From CAVWCQ01 sp963753545 (lineage in GTDB: Bacteria > Chloroflexota > Anaerolineae > Aggregatilineales > Aggregatilineaceae), in the NCBI GenBank assembly GCA_963753545.1, contig CAVWCQ010000008.1, positions 2,914,001-2,978,000 of the forward strand: a DNA stretch of 64,000 nucleotides. Direction: 5' to 3'. The position numbers and the translations under genes were made by a program. Positions 54,190-63,572 of the stretch are shown here, piece after piece. The notes beneath the pieces were generated by a model, which saw nothing but the letters and a program-made list of their open reading frames with translations, made no database searches and had not been told where the DNA came from. Position 1 is the first letter of the stretch. Each line of letters begins with the position of its first letter.

Positions 54190-55244
54190 CTCAGAGTGAC
54201 CTGATCGAGCAGCAGCTTGATGGCCCCCAACAGCGGCGCTTCATCACCCAACCCGGCAGAAAGCACGAGAGGCTGTCTCAAATCAAAAGTGCCCATCCGG
54301 TCCTGCATCATTGGAATCAGAATGTCGGCGGCGTGGAACCATGTCCCGCCCAGAATGACGCAATCCAGCGATAAAATATCTGCCAGGGAAACTGCGGCCC
54401 AGGCTAATTCATCAGCAGCAACCTGAATCACGCGCAGGGCCAGGGGATCATGCTGGCGAGCGGCTTCAAAAATTATGCCCGTTGATAAGCGTTCTGCCAT
54501 GTGACAGAGTGCACTTGGCTCACCGGCGAGAAGAGCCTGTTTAACCTGCGTGATCAGGCCAGCGTCACACAAACGGGCGCTGAGCGATTCGCCGCTGGGA
54601 GAGAGGCCCAAACCGCCAACCTGAGTTTGGCCATCCAGATAAACCCCGACACTACTCGTCGATCCCAGATCAAACAGGGCAAAAGTGCGCTGCCCCTGCG
54701 CGCTCCCCCACGCCGCTTCGCCCAAAGTGGACAAGCGGACAGGTTCCGTAATCGTAACTGGAACATGCAGGGTGTTGCTCAGTGTCTCAAGCAGAGTTGC
54801 ATCGGGGTGAGAAAGACCAATGCAGGTGGCAGTTAAGCGAGGATGGTAGCTTGGATCCACCTTGAGTAAATCTTCGAGAAAGGGTTCAACGGCGGCCTGG
54901 GAGGAAAGCAGGGCTGTGCGTCTAGACAAAACGGTCCCTGCCAGATCGCCGATGATCCCGGTCATTTCGGTTGCCCGTACCACCACGCCCGCCAGAAGCT
55001 GAGCACGATGATTAAATTCAAGAAGAACAGGTTTGCGGCCCGCGCTCTGGCTGGTTCCTTCCCCGATCTCCGTGATCAGCCCCTCTTCCAGCAGCGCACG
55101 GGTGATGCGTGTTACAGTGGCTGGATTGAGATCGAGCAGTTGAGCTAACTCGATGCGCGAAATGGGGCCATGTTCCTGGATGATAGCCAGGATACTGGCG
55201 CGGTTCTGCTGGCGCATGAGTTCAGGGGCACGGATCGGGTGCAT
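54186..55244 (-). CDS. ROK-family transcriptional regulator
   Basis: The 352-residue protein heads the minus-strand sugar operon. Residues 10-70 form a winged helix-turn-helix (SRIELAQLLDLNPATVTRIT). The rest is a ROK sugar-binding domain with FALFDLGSTSSVGVYLDGQ and VILGGTWFHAADILIP. The cysteine-rich zinc motif CxCGxxGCxE of ROK kinases is absent where it would be expected, which suits a pure regulator. A 10-bp inverted repeat 15-40 bases before the start is a likely autoregulatory operator. It probably represses the GH4/kinase/ABC genes until the sugar is present. Confidence 0.87.
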   Translation of the reverse strand: MHPIRAPELMRQQNRASILAIIQEHGPISRIELAQLLDLNPATVTRITRALLEEGLITEIGEGTSQSAGRKPVLLEFNHRAQLLAGVVVRATEMTGIIGDLAGTVLSRRTALLSSQAAVEPFLEDLLKVDPSYHPRLTATCIGLSHPDATLLETLSNTLHVPVTITEPVRLSTLGEAAWGSAQGQRTFALFDLGSTSSVGVYLDGQTQVGGLGLSPSGESLSARLCDAGLITQVKQALLAGEPSALCHMAERLSTGIIFEAARQHDPLALRVIQVAADELAWAAVSLADILSLDCVILGGTWFHAADILIPMMQDRMGTFDLRQPLVLSAGLGDEAPLLGAIKLLLDQVTLR

Positions 55245-55259
55245 TTCGCCTCAATCTTT

Positions 55260-55285
55260 AATTGATTGCAGTAAAGCAATTAATT
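55260..55285. promoter_or_regulatory. Likely ROK operator
   Basis: AATTGATTGC (55260-55269) and GCAATTAATT (55276-55285) form an inverted repeat with nine of ten positions paired, around AGTAAA. AT-rich dyads of this kind are typical ROK-regulator operators. It lies 15 bases upstream of the ROK gene, in AT-rich DNA that should hold the operon promoter. Confidence 0.6.
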
Positions 55286-55389
55286 CCACTATAGCATAAT
55301 AATCAAAACACTGTCAAGAATGCTCAATAGCCAGATGCATTGTGTTTTGTTACCATATGGTTGATAGCTAACCTCTAGAGACTCATTCC

Positions 55390-56611
55390 ATGTCCAACTC
55401 CCTACCTGTCAATCGAGAAGCTGTGCTGACTGCCACTGATCCGGAGCGCCGCTATTGGGCCGAGATGCTGTACCGGGTGGTGAAGCCTGTGTTCAGTGCG
55501 CTTGCTCAAGGCCAACTTAAAGCCACGATGCCCGTTGAGATCGCCCACCCTCGCCCGCGCGATCATGTGAGCCACCTCGAGGCGTTTGGACGCGCGTTGG
55601 CGGGAGTCGCGCCGTGGCTCACCGCGCCCAATCTGGACGCCAGTGAAGCGACTCACCGTGACGAAGTCCTGCTGTGGGCGCGGCAAGGGCTGCGCATGGC
55701 CTGCGATCCAACATCGCCCGACTACATGAACTTTGCTGAGTACAATGCGCAGTCCGATGACAACCGGCAGCCGTTAGTTGATGCGGCATTTATGGTGCAC
55801 GGTATCCTGCGCGGACTGCCCGTGTTATGGCATGGGCTGGACACTGAAACGCGACAACTTGTGATCAACGCTGTGCAGCAGTGCCGGAGAATCGTGCCTA
55901 ATTACAACAACTGGCTGTTATTCGCGGCGATGATCGAAACGTTTTTGCATACGGTTGGCGCGGAGAGTGATCTCCTGCGGATTGACGTGGCGCTGCGCCA
56001 GCACGAAGCCTGGTACCTGGGCGATGGAGTTTATGGCGACGGCCCGCTTTTTCACTGGGATTACTACAACAGCTACGTCATGCAGCCTATGCTGCTCGAT
56101 ATCGTTGATACGATGGCGGGCGTAGACTCCACCTGGGACAAGTTTGCCGAGGCCATTCGCGCACGGGCACGGCGTTACGCAGCGGTGCAGGAACGGTTGA
56201 TTGCGCCAGATGGATCGTTTCCCGGTGATAGGGCGTTCCATCTGTTACCGGACAGGCGCGTTCCAATTGCTTGCACAGATGGCGCTGCGGGATGATCTGC
56301 CTCCCGGTGTGTCACCTGCCCAGGTGCGCGGAGCACTTAGCGCTGTCATCCAGCGCACGCTGGGCGCATCCGGTACATTTGACACGGCGGGCTGGCTGAC
56401 GCTCGGACTGGCAGGGCATCAACCAGGGCTGGCGGAGTCCTATATATCGACGGGCAGTCTCTATCTCTGCACCGTAGGCTTTTTGCCGCTGGGTCTCGCG
56501 CCCACACACCCGTTTTGGTCTGGTGACTCTGTACCCTGGACCTCTAAGCGCATCTGGTCTGGCGCTGATGCTCCGGCGGACAAAGCGTTTGACCGGGAAA
56601 TTGTGGATTAA
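55390..56611 (+). CDS. DUF2264 family protein (frameshifted)
   Basis: The gene encodes about 407 residues. It fits the DUF2264 family of (alpha/alpha)-barrel proteins linked with polysaccharide breakdown. Motifs include VSHLEAFGRALAGVAPWL, RQPLVDAAFMVHGIL, NYNNWLLFAAMIETFL, and WYLGDGVYGDGPLFHWDYYN, where likely active-site acids lie. An extra C near 56225 shifts the frame; the correct reading is APDGSFPVIGRSICYRTGAF to the stop at 56611. Some members of this family are described as glycoside hydrolases acting on uronate-containing glycans, but I cannot assign activity here. It is divergent from the ROK/GH4 operon, supporting a carbohydrate role. Confidence 0.8.
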
Positions 56612-56617
56612 AAAACT

Positions 56618-57799
56618 GTGCCTGAACTCTTCAATATCGGCCCGCAGCCTGATCAACTCGCGCGCCGCAACCGCGAACTATCCATTCTGAACGCGATAGC
56701 AGAAGCGCTCAATCGCGAAATTGATCTGTCTCAATCATTACAGACCGCGTTAGCACAGGTCGCAACTCTACTCGACTTACAAACGGGTTGGGTATGGCTT
56801 CTGCGCGAGGATACCGGGGAGAGCTATCTGGCCGCAGCGCAAAACTTGCCCCCAGGATTGGCAAATGCGCCACACCGGATGGAAGGCACCTGTTACTGCC
56901 TGGACACATACCGCGCAGGCGATCTCAATGGCGCGGCAAACGTCAACGTCGTGGTGTGCAGCCGCCTGAAAAATCTGATCGACGGCACAAATGGACTGCG
57001 CTGCCATGCCAGCATTCCGCTCTATGCTCAAGGCAAAAAACTGGGTGTGATGAATGTCGCCAGCCGTGATTGGCGTGAACTCTCCCCAGACGATTTGCGA
57101 TTGCTGCACACCGTGGGCGATCTGGTTGGCATCGCCGTTGAGCGGGCGCGGCTGTTTGAAAGAAGTATGCAGCTTGGCGCGGCGGAAGAACGCAACCGTC
57201 TGGCGCGTGAAATCCACGACACACTGGCTCAGGGTCTGGCCGCCATCACCTTGCAGCTTGAAACAGCCGATGCTCTGCTGGAACAGGCATCACAGGTCGA
57301 GAAGTCGAGGCAGATCGTCCAGAATGCGCTGGCACTCACGCGCAAGAATCTGGAAGAGGCGCGCCGCTCCGTGCTCGATCTGCGTGCCGAGCCACTCGAA
57401 GGGCGCAGGTTGTCCGAAGCGCTGTCTACCCTGGCGGAGGAATGGGCGGCACGCGGACAACTCGACCTGAACAAAGTCTTCACCGGGGAATTTCACCCGC
57501 TGCCCGTCCGGTTGGAGGTAGGACTCTTCCGCATCGCCCAGGAAGCATTAACCAACGTCGTACAGCATGCCCGCGCCAGAAGCATCGATCTTCAACTGGT
57601 CATTACCCCCGAACAGGTTACTCTAACCATCGAGGACGATGGGCTGGGCTTCGATCCCGCCCATGTTCCCAGCGGACACTATGGACTTATCGGCATCCGA
57701 GAGCGGGTGAAATTATTAGGGGGGAGGCTGGTCATTCGCAGCAGTCCCGACGAAGGCACGCAGATCGAAGTAACGGCTCCATTGGAAGATCAATCATGA
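56618..57799 (+). CDS. GAF-domain histidine kinase (NarX/DegS-type)
   Basis: The 393-residue cytoplasmic kinase starts with GTG at 56618. Residues 30-175 form a GAF sensor domain (LLDLQTGWVWLLRED, LHTVGDLVGIAVERARLF). The HisKA_3 dimerisation helix has the phospho-acceptor His in AREIHDTLAQGLAAI. The ATPase domain follows with LTNVVQHARARSI, EDDGLGFDP and GHYGLIGIRERVKLLGG. It starts six bases after the DUF2264 gene and overlaps the response regulator by four bases (ATGA). The GAF domain shows no obvious cofactor-binding motif. Confidence 0.9.
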   Translation: MPELFNIGPQPDQLARRNRELSILNAIAEALNREIDLSQSLQTALAQVATLLDLQTGWVWLLREDTGESYLAAAQNLPPGLANAPHRMEGTCYCLDTYRAGDLNGAANVNVVVCSRLKNLIDGTNGLRCHASIPLYAQGKKLGVMNVASRDWRELSPDDLRLLHTVGDLVGIAVERARLFERSMQLGAAEERNRLAREIHDTLAQGLAAITLQLETADALLEQASQVEKSRQIVQNALALTRKNLEEARRSVLDLRAEPLEGRRLSEALSTLAEEWAARGQLDLNKVFTGEFHPLPVRLEVGLFRIAQEALTNVVQHARARSIDLQLVITPEQVTLTIEDDGLGFDPAHVPSGHYGLIGIRERVKLLGGRLVIRSSPDEGTQIEVTAPLEDQS

Positions 57800-58431
57800 C
57801 CATTCGTATCCTGGTTGCCGACGATCACCCCATCGTGCGCGAGGGGTTAGTGGCTGTTCTCAGCACCCAGTCCGATTTTGAGGTGGTGGGCGAGGCCGAA
57901 ACAGGTTTGGAGGCAGTCAGGCGCTTTGAAACTCTGCGTCCCGATATCGTGCTGCTCGATCTGGAAATGCCAGAACTCGACGGCGTGCAGGTTCTCGAAC
58001 ACTTGCAGGCTCGGCAAGAAGTCAGCCGCGTGATCGTGTTCACCGCGTTTGACACCGATGAACGGATTGTGCAGGCTGTCCGGGCCGGAGCGCGCGGTTA
58101 TCTGCTCAAAGGCGCACCTCGCGAGGAGATTTTTAACGCGATCCGGGTGGTACACAGCGGCGGCGCGCTGCTCCAACCCATAGTAGCCGCCAAACTGATG
58201 CGCCATGTGAGCGATGATCAACCCCCATCGCACCCGCTGACCAAACGCGAACTGGAAGTGCTGCGCCTCCTCGCTCAAGGCAAACTGAACAAAGAGATTG
58301 CTGTCGAACTGGCAATCAAGGAACGAACGGTGAAATTCCACGTCAGCGCAGTTCTCAAAAAACTAGGCGCGGGCAACCGGACCGAAGCTGTCCGCATCGC
58401 TGCACAGCAGGGATTGATCGATCTCTCCTGA
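57796..58431 (+). CDS. NarL/FixJ-type response regulator
   Basis: The 211-residue regulator has a receiver domain with LVADDHPIVREGL, the phospho-acceptor in PDIVLLDLEMPELDG and the Lys in YLLKGAPREE. Its LuxR-type helix-turn-helix reads LTKRELEVLRLLAQGKLNKE and RTVKFHVSAVLKKLG. I chose ATG at 57796, which overlaps the kinase stop, over starts inside the kinase gene. It is the partner of that kinase; the regulated genes are unknown. Confidence 0.92.
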   Translation: MTIRILVADDHPIVREGLVAVLSTQSDFEVVGEAETGLEAVRRFETLRPDIVLLDLEMPELDGVQVLEHLQARQEVSRVIVFTAFDTDERIVQAVRAGARGYLLKGAPREEIFNAIRVVHSGGALLQPIVAAKLMRHVSDDQPPSHPLTKRELEVLRLLAQGKLNKEIAVELAIKERTVKFHVSAVLKKLGAGNRTEAVRIAAQQGLIDLS

Positions 58432-58540
58432 CCCCTGTACCAATGTACAGGTTCAAACTGGCCTCTCGCCCGGTGTGGTGGCCCTTCATTTTTTGCGATA
58501 ATGAAGATATGTATAAGAAAAAGGCAGGCCAGGAGCCGTG

Positions 58541-59641
58541 ATGGACCTTGTTACGTTTACGCACTGGATGGATACGATAGGCCGCGCCTGGGTAACGCGC
58601 GATCCACAGCTAGCTGCCGATTTATTCACCGGCGATGCAACCTACCATGAAAACCCGTTTGATGAGCCGCTGCGTGGACGGGATGCTATTTACCAATACT
58701 GGGCCAAACTGCCCCAGGAGCAGGATCAGATCGTCTTTGACTACAAGGTGTTGGAGGTCACCCCAACAGCAGGTGTTGCCAGTTGGACAGTGGCCTTTGT
58801 CCGGCTGCCCTCCGGTGCTAAGGCGCGGCTGGAAGGGGTCCTGATCGCCCGCTTCAAAGAGGGATCTAATCGCGCTTTTGCCTTCCAGGAATGGTGGCAC
58901 ACGCAAAATCAGCCATCCGACCGCCGGGCCGCAATGATCACTGGGGCCAGCCGGGGTTTAGGGCTAACGTTGGCTGAATTCCTGGCCGCGCAGGGCTACG
59001 ATTTAATTCTCACGGCGCGGGGAGCCGATGCGCTGCTCTCTGCTGCCAACTCGCTGCGGGCATACGGGACGCGGATTATCGCCCTGGCTGGCGACGTAGC
59101 GGATGCCACGCACCGCCGCCAACTGTCGGAAGCAGCACAATCGTTGGGGCGGCTGGATCTACTGGTGAACAATGCGTCTATCCTCGGCGCGACGCCTCTG
59201 CCCGCACTGGCAGACTATCCGCTAGCAGAACTACAAAATGTGTTCGCGGTGAATACCATCGCCCCTCTCGGACTGGTGCAGGCCGTACTGCCCCAACTGA
59301 AGCATAGCGGCGGGCTGATCGTCAATATCAGCAGTGACGCGGCGATTGGTGGTTACGAAGGGTGGGGAGGCTATGGGGCCAGCAAAGCGGCGCTGGATCT
59401 GCTGACCCGCACGCTGGCAAACGAACTGCGGGAAGCGGGTGTCGGCGCGGTGAGCGTCGATCCGGGCGATATGCGAACTGTCATGCAGCAGCAAGCATCC
59501 CCTGGTGAGGACATTTCTGATCGTCCCGAACCCGCTGTCACGCTGCCCTTCTGGGGCTGGCTGTTGGGCCAAAACGTCCTGGAAATTAGTGGGAACCGTT
59601 TCCAGGCCCAAGCCGAACAATGGGAGATAGCTTCCGCATGA
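58541..59641 (+). CDS. SnoaL-like domain fused to a short-chain dehydrogenase/reductase
   Basis: Residues 1-125 are a SnoaL/NTF2-like cone domain (AADLFTGDATYHENPF, SWTVAFVRLPSG, FAFQEWWHT). Residues 130-366 are an SDR oxidoreductase with the cofactor loop MITGASRGLGLTLAE, NNASILG, and the catalytic Tyr and Lys in YGASKAALDLL. AGGAG precedes the ATG at 58541 by five bases. The linker QNQPSDRRAA has no stop and no ribosome site. Because single-base errors are common here, two adjacent genes accidentally joined cannot be fully excluded. It overlaps the QueA-like gene by four bases, so the two are co-translated. Substrate unknown. Confidence 0.78.
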   Translation: MDLVTFTHWMDTIGRAWVTRDPQLAADLFTGDATYHENPFDEPLRGRDAIYQYWAKLPQEQDQIVFDYKVLEVTPTAGVASWTVAFVRLPSGAKARLEGVLIARFKEGSNRAFAFQEWWHTQNQPSDRRAAMITGASRGLGLTLAEFLAAQGYDLILTARGADALLSAANSLRAYGTRIIALAGDVADATHRRQLSEAAQSLGRLDLLVNNASILGATPLPALADYPLAELQNVFAVNTIAPLGLVQAVLPQLKHSGGLIVNISSDAAIGGYEGWGGYGASKAALDLLTRTLANELREAGVGAVSVDPGDMRTVMQQQASPGEDISDRPEPAVTLPFWGWLLGQNVLEISGNRFQAQAEQWEIASA

Positions 59642-60696
59642 AACGCAGCGAACTGATTTTTCCACGCCCGCCGGAACTGCAAGCAACCGCTCCGGCTGAG
59701 AGGCGCGGCATCAAGCGTGACGAAGTACGGCTGATGGTTAGCAGGGGAGGGGAAAATAGCCATTCCTGCTTTTATGATCTGGCTTGCTTCCTCCAACCGG
59801 GCGATCTGCTGGTCGTTAATCACAGCGCGACAATTCCCGCCAGCCTGCCCGCCGAAGGATCGCCGGGATCGTTTATCCTGAATTTGTCCACCAATCTGGA
59901 ACGTGGACTGTGGATAGCCGAGCCGCGTTGGAGTCCTGCCCGAACTGGCCCACTTCCGTTGGTACGCGGCGAGATGTTTGAGGCTGCCGGGTTGTCGGCC
60001 CGGTTAGTTGCGCCCTATCCAAGCGTGCCGCGTCTTTGGTTTGTCCAGTTCGAGGGTGATGTCCATGCGGCGATGGTCCAACACGGACAACCGATCCGCT
60101 ATGGATATGTTCCGCAGGCATATCCCCTTGAAGCTTACCAGACGATTTTTTCCAGCGTACCAGGCAGCGCCGAAATGCCCTCCGCCGCCTATCCTTTTAC
60201 GCAGCGTGTCGTGGAGTCACTGCGCGCCAGCGGTGTTCAGATCGCCGAAATCGTACTGCACACAGGCGTCTCGAGCCTGGAAGTTGAAAATGACGAGGTG
60301 GAGCAGCACCCCCTTTATCCCGAAGTGTTTGAGGTTCCGCTGATCACAGCGAACGCGGTAAATCAGGCACGGCGCACAGGACGACGCGTGATCGCGGTTG
60401 GCACAACAGTCGTTCGCGCCCTGGAATCGGCTGGCGAGGGTGGGCGAGTACGTCCGATGCGCGGCTTTACCCGGCTCTATGTCCACCCGCGCCGGGGCGT
60501 GCACACGATTGACGGACTGATCACCGGGCTGCACGATCCAGTGACGAGTCATCTGGCAATGCTGTATGCCATTGCCGGACGTGAAACGATCTTATCCGCT
60601 TACGAAGATGCCATTCGCGAACACTACCTCTGGCACGAATTTGGCGACAGCCACCTGATTCTGCCCGAAAGAAAAAAGCTGCAAATTGCGGCGTGA
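59638..60696 (+). CDS. QueA-like protein (S-adenosylmethionine:tRNA ribosyltransferase-isomerase family)
   Basis: The 352-residue protein is homologous to QueA, the enzyme that adds epoxycyclopentane from SAM to tRNA during queuosine synthesis. Shared landmarks are DLLVVNHSATIPASLPAE, EIVLHTGVSSLEVENDEVEQ, VIAVGTTVVRALES, and GFTRLYVHPRRGVHTIDGLI. The family-standard SRLLVLDR and NTRVIPARL segments are altered (VRLMVSR, NHSATIPASL), so it is a diverged paralogue and may not modify tRNA. It overlaps an SDR fusion gene by four bases, which is an unusual context for queuosine synthesis. Confidence 0.78.
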   Translation: MKRSELIFPRPPELQATAPAERRGIKRDEVRLMVSRGGENSHSCFYDLACFLQPGDLLVVNHSATIPASLPAEGSPGSFILNLSTNLERGLWIAEPRWSPARTGPLPLVRGEMFEAAGLSARLVAPYPSVPRLWFVQFEGDVHAAMVQHGQPIRYGYVPQAYPLEAYQTIFSSVPGSAEMPSAAYPFTQRVVESLRASGVQIAEIVLHTGVSSLEVENDEVEQHPLYPEVFEVPLITANAVNQARRTGRRVIAVGTTVVRALESAGEGGRVRPMRGFTRLYVHPRRGVHTIDGLITGLHDPVTSHLAMLYAIAGRETILSAYEDAIREHYLWHEFGDSHLILPERKKLQIAA

Positions 60697-60731
60697 AATT
60701 CTATCAAGTTATTTCTAGCAATAGAACCTAC

Positions 60732-60761
60732 TTGACAGAATCATAAAAAACTCATTAAATA
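60732..60761 (+). promoter_or_regulatory. Likely sigma-70-type promoter of the LacI/ABC operon
   Basis: A perfect -35 TTGACA lies at 60732-60737. A -10-like TTAAAT (17-base spacer) or TAAATA (18-base spacer) lies at about 60755-60761. Transcription would start close to the palindromic operator just downstream. Confidence 0.55.
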
Positions 60762-60769
60762 GGATATAG

Positions 60770-60787
60770 TGAGAAATCGATTTCTCA
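60770..60787. promoter_or_regulatory. Perfect 18-bp palindromic operator
   Basis: TGAGAAATCGATTTCTCA is a perfect palindrome with a central CG step, the classic layout of LacI-family operators. It lies just downstream of the -10-like sequence and about 170 bases before the LacI gene, so binding there would block the operon promoter. A looser half-related site (GAAAACGATTAC) occurs near 60915. Confidence 0.7.
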
Positions 60788-60954
60788 TTGTGTTCGAAAA
60801 ACAGCCACTGTCACCGCTCTCCTGCCCGCTCAATTAACAACCGTTTCCCGTAACTTGTGCAATTATCGTCTGATTGTAGTGAACACATTAACGTAACTAT
60901 AAACAAAAACCAAGAAAACGATTACTCGTATAGCTGTTTTTAAAGGTCTTTTTG

Positions 60955-61974
60955 ATGACAACTCCTACCCTTAAAGATGTTGCAGACCTTGCTGCTGTGT
61001 CCAAAGCGACAGTTTCGCGCGTTCTGAATAACAACCCGAACGTTGCTGAAGATCTGCGCGTGCGTGTGCTTGAAGCTATTCGCTCATTAGGCTACCAACC
61101 GAACCGTGCAGCCCGCCGCCTGAGGGCAAGTTCCAGCGATGTTCTGGGCCTGATTATCTCTGACATTGAGAATCCCTTTTTTATTTCGGTGGTGCGCGGC
61201 GTCGAAGACACGGCTTATGCTCACCATATCAGTGTTGTACTGTGCAACACGGACGAAAACCCCGCCAAGCAGCAGATGTACCTGCGCGTGATGCAAGCCG
61301 AACAGGTCGCCGGTTTGATCATATCCCCCACCAGTTCCGGTGAGGCTTCCACAGAACTTCAAGACCTGGGAATACCGATTATCCTGCTGGATCGCCGGAC
61401 AGAAACCTTTGAGGCAGACGCCGTCACAATCGATAACGTAAGTGGCGCATACCTCGCTGTCAAACATCTGATCGATCTTGGCTATGAACGGATCGGAATC
61501 ATAGGCGGCTCGCCTCATCTGACGACTGGGCAAGAGCGTTACGAAGGATATCGCAAAGCGCTCAGCGCCGTTGGGCGTAAAGTCGATGAGAAACTGATCA
61601 AAGTGGGCAATTTTAAGACGGAAAGTGGCTATCGTCTGGCAATGGAATTCATAACCTCTCCGCAGCCGCCGCGCGCGATCTTTGTAGCAAACAACCTGAT
61701 GACGTTGGGAGCGCTGCGAGCAATGCGGGAACAAGGCGTTCGCATTCCTCAAGATATCGCGCTGGTCGGCTTTGACGATATGCCCTGGTCGAGCGAGCTG
61801 TGCCCTCCCCTTACCGCCGTCTCACAACCCACGTATGAACTCGGACAGGAAACTGTTTATCTGCTCCTGCGCCGTCTAGCAGATCCAGATGCTCCCATCC
61901 GAACGGTAACCTTGCAGCCTCGCCTGGTGGTACGGGAATCGTGTGGGGCCATGCTGCAACAGAGGAGTTTGTAA
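60955..61974 (+). CDS. LacI-family transcriptional regulator
   Basis: The 339-residue repressor has an N-terminal helix-turn-helix (TLKDVADLAAVSKATVSRVL), the hinge helix NRAARRLRASSSDVLG, and a periplasmic-binding-protein-like sensor domain (ISDIENPFFISVVRGVED, VGFDDMPWSSELCPPL). It is followed three bases later by the ATPase gene of a ribose-type importer, so it probably senses the sugar this importer carries. The nearby perfect palindrome is its likely binding site. Confidence 0.92.
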   Translation: MTTPTLKDVADLAAVSKATVSRVLNNNPNVAEDLRVRVLEAIRSLGYQPNRAARRLRASSSDVLGLIISDIENPFFISVVRGVEDTAYAHHISVVLCNTDENPAKQQMYLRVMQAEQVAGLIISPTSSGEASTELQDLGIPIILLDRRTETFEADAVTIDNVSGAYLAVKHLIDLGYERIGIIGGSPHLTTGQERYEGYRKALSAVGRKVDEKLIKVGNFKTESGYRLAMEFITSPQPPRAIFVANNLMTLGALRAMREQGVRIPQDIALVGFDDMPWSSELCPPLTAVSQPTYELGQETVYLLLRRLADPDAPIRTVTLQPRLVVRESCGAMLQQRSL

Positions 61975-61977
61975 TCT

Positions 61978-63570
61978 ATGCAAGCCGTATACGACGAAAC
62001 AGCAGAGACTCAGCAGACCGAACCGCAAACGATCTTGCGCATGAAGAATATCACCAAACGCTTTCCCGGCGTAGTTGCGTTGGATAATGTGGATTTTGAT
62101 GTCCACCCGGGAGAAGTGCACGCCCTGGTTGGAGAGAATGGCGCAGGGAAATCGACGCTGATGAACATCATGAGCGGCATTTATACGGGCTATGATGGTC
62201 AGATTTTGTTCAACGAAGCTCCCGTGTCTTTCCACAACACTCGCGACGCTCAAAATACCGGGATCGCCATGATCCATCAGGAACTCAACCTGATCCCTGA
62301 GTTGACCGTCTATGAGAACATCTTCCTGGGGCGCGAACATAAGACGCTAGGCACAATCGTCAACCGCCGCAGCATGCGCCGCACGGCTGAAAAACTCATG
62401 TCTGACCTGGGCCTGGACATCGATACCAACCGCCCCATCAACCGCCTGAGAGTAGGTCAGCGCCAGTTGGTTGAGATCGCAAAGGCGCTCAACGTCAATT
62501 CGCAAGATCATCATTATGGATGAGCCGACATCGGCCCTCAGTGATACGGAAGTGGAATACCTCTTTAATGTGATCCGCAGTCTGCGGGCTCGGAACGTAG
62601 CGGTCATCTACATCTCGCACCGTCTGAATGAGATTTTTACCCTGGCAGACCGGATCACGGTGCTGCGCGATGGCAAGGTTGCCGGAGCCTCACTCGCCAA
62701 AGATATCACTCGCCGCCAGTTGATCAACCTGATGGTTGGACGTGACCTAGAGGTTCTCTATCCCAAAGAACAGGTGGAGTTGGGTCACGAAATGCTGCGG
62801 GTTGAAAACCTGAATCTGCGGCAAGGACGCAGCCATTTGCTGAAAGATGTGTCGCTTTATGTGAACCAGGGCGAGATCGTTGGGGTTAGCGGGATTGATG
62901 GGAGCCGGACGCACCCAACTGCTTGAAATTGATCTTCGGCGTTTATCCGACACGAGCGGTCAGCGGCAAACTGTGGCTGGAAGGTCGTGAGGTCAAGATT
63001 TACTCCCCTAAAGCAGCTATCCGGCGTGGAGTTGGGCTGATCGCGGAGGATCGCAAGGGTCAAAGCCTTGTATTGGAGCGTTCGGTCTCTGAAAATGCCA
63101 GCCTGGCCGCGCTCCGCCATTTCGCCTACCTGTCGAGCATCGTCAATCAGCGAGCCGAACGCCGTTCTGTCAGCAAAGTCGTCCATGACCTGCGAATCAA
63201 GACGCCCGGCATTAGAACGCTGGTTGGCAATCTGAGCGGCGGGAACCAACAAAAAGTGGTCGTAGCGAAATTTTTGTTGGCAAAAATCAAGCTCTTTTTA
63301 CTGGATGAACCCACGCGCGGCATCGACATTGGCGCTAAGGCTGAAATCTATCACTTAGTTGGGCAGCTTGCCCAGCAAGGAACCGCCTTCCTGCTGGTAT
63401 CCAGTGAACTGCCAGAACTCCTGGCGGTCTGTGATCGCATATACGTACTCTGCGATGGGCGAGTGACAGGAGAGTTTAAGCGGGACGAATTTGATCAAAG
63501 CGCGATCATGGAAGCAGCAACAAAATTTACCGACAGACTTAATAACGGCAAGCATGAACAGGAAGCTTAA
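61978..63570 (+). CDS. Ribose-type sugar ABC transporter ATPase (RbsA/MglA-like, three frameshifts)
   Basis: The two-domain ATPase is about 530 residues. Domain 1 has the Walker A GENGAGKST, IHQELNLIPELTVYENIFLG, LRVGQRQLVEIAKAL, and the Walker B IIIMDEPTSALSD. Domain 2 has LSGGNQQKVVVAKFL and LLDEPTRGIDIGAKAEIY, typical of monosaccharide importers. Extra single bases near 62504, 62892 and 62923 break the frame. Removing them restores expected readings such as NSKIIIMDEP and GAGRTQLLKLIFG. It lies directly after the LacI regulator and is followed by its permease, so the operon imports a simple sugar. Confidence 0.87.
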
Positions 63571-63572
63571 AT

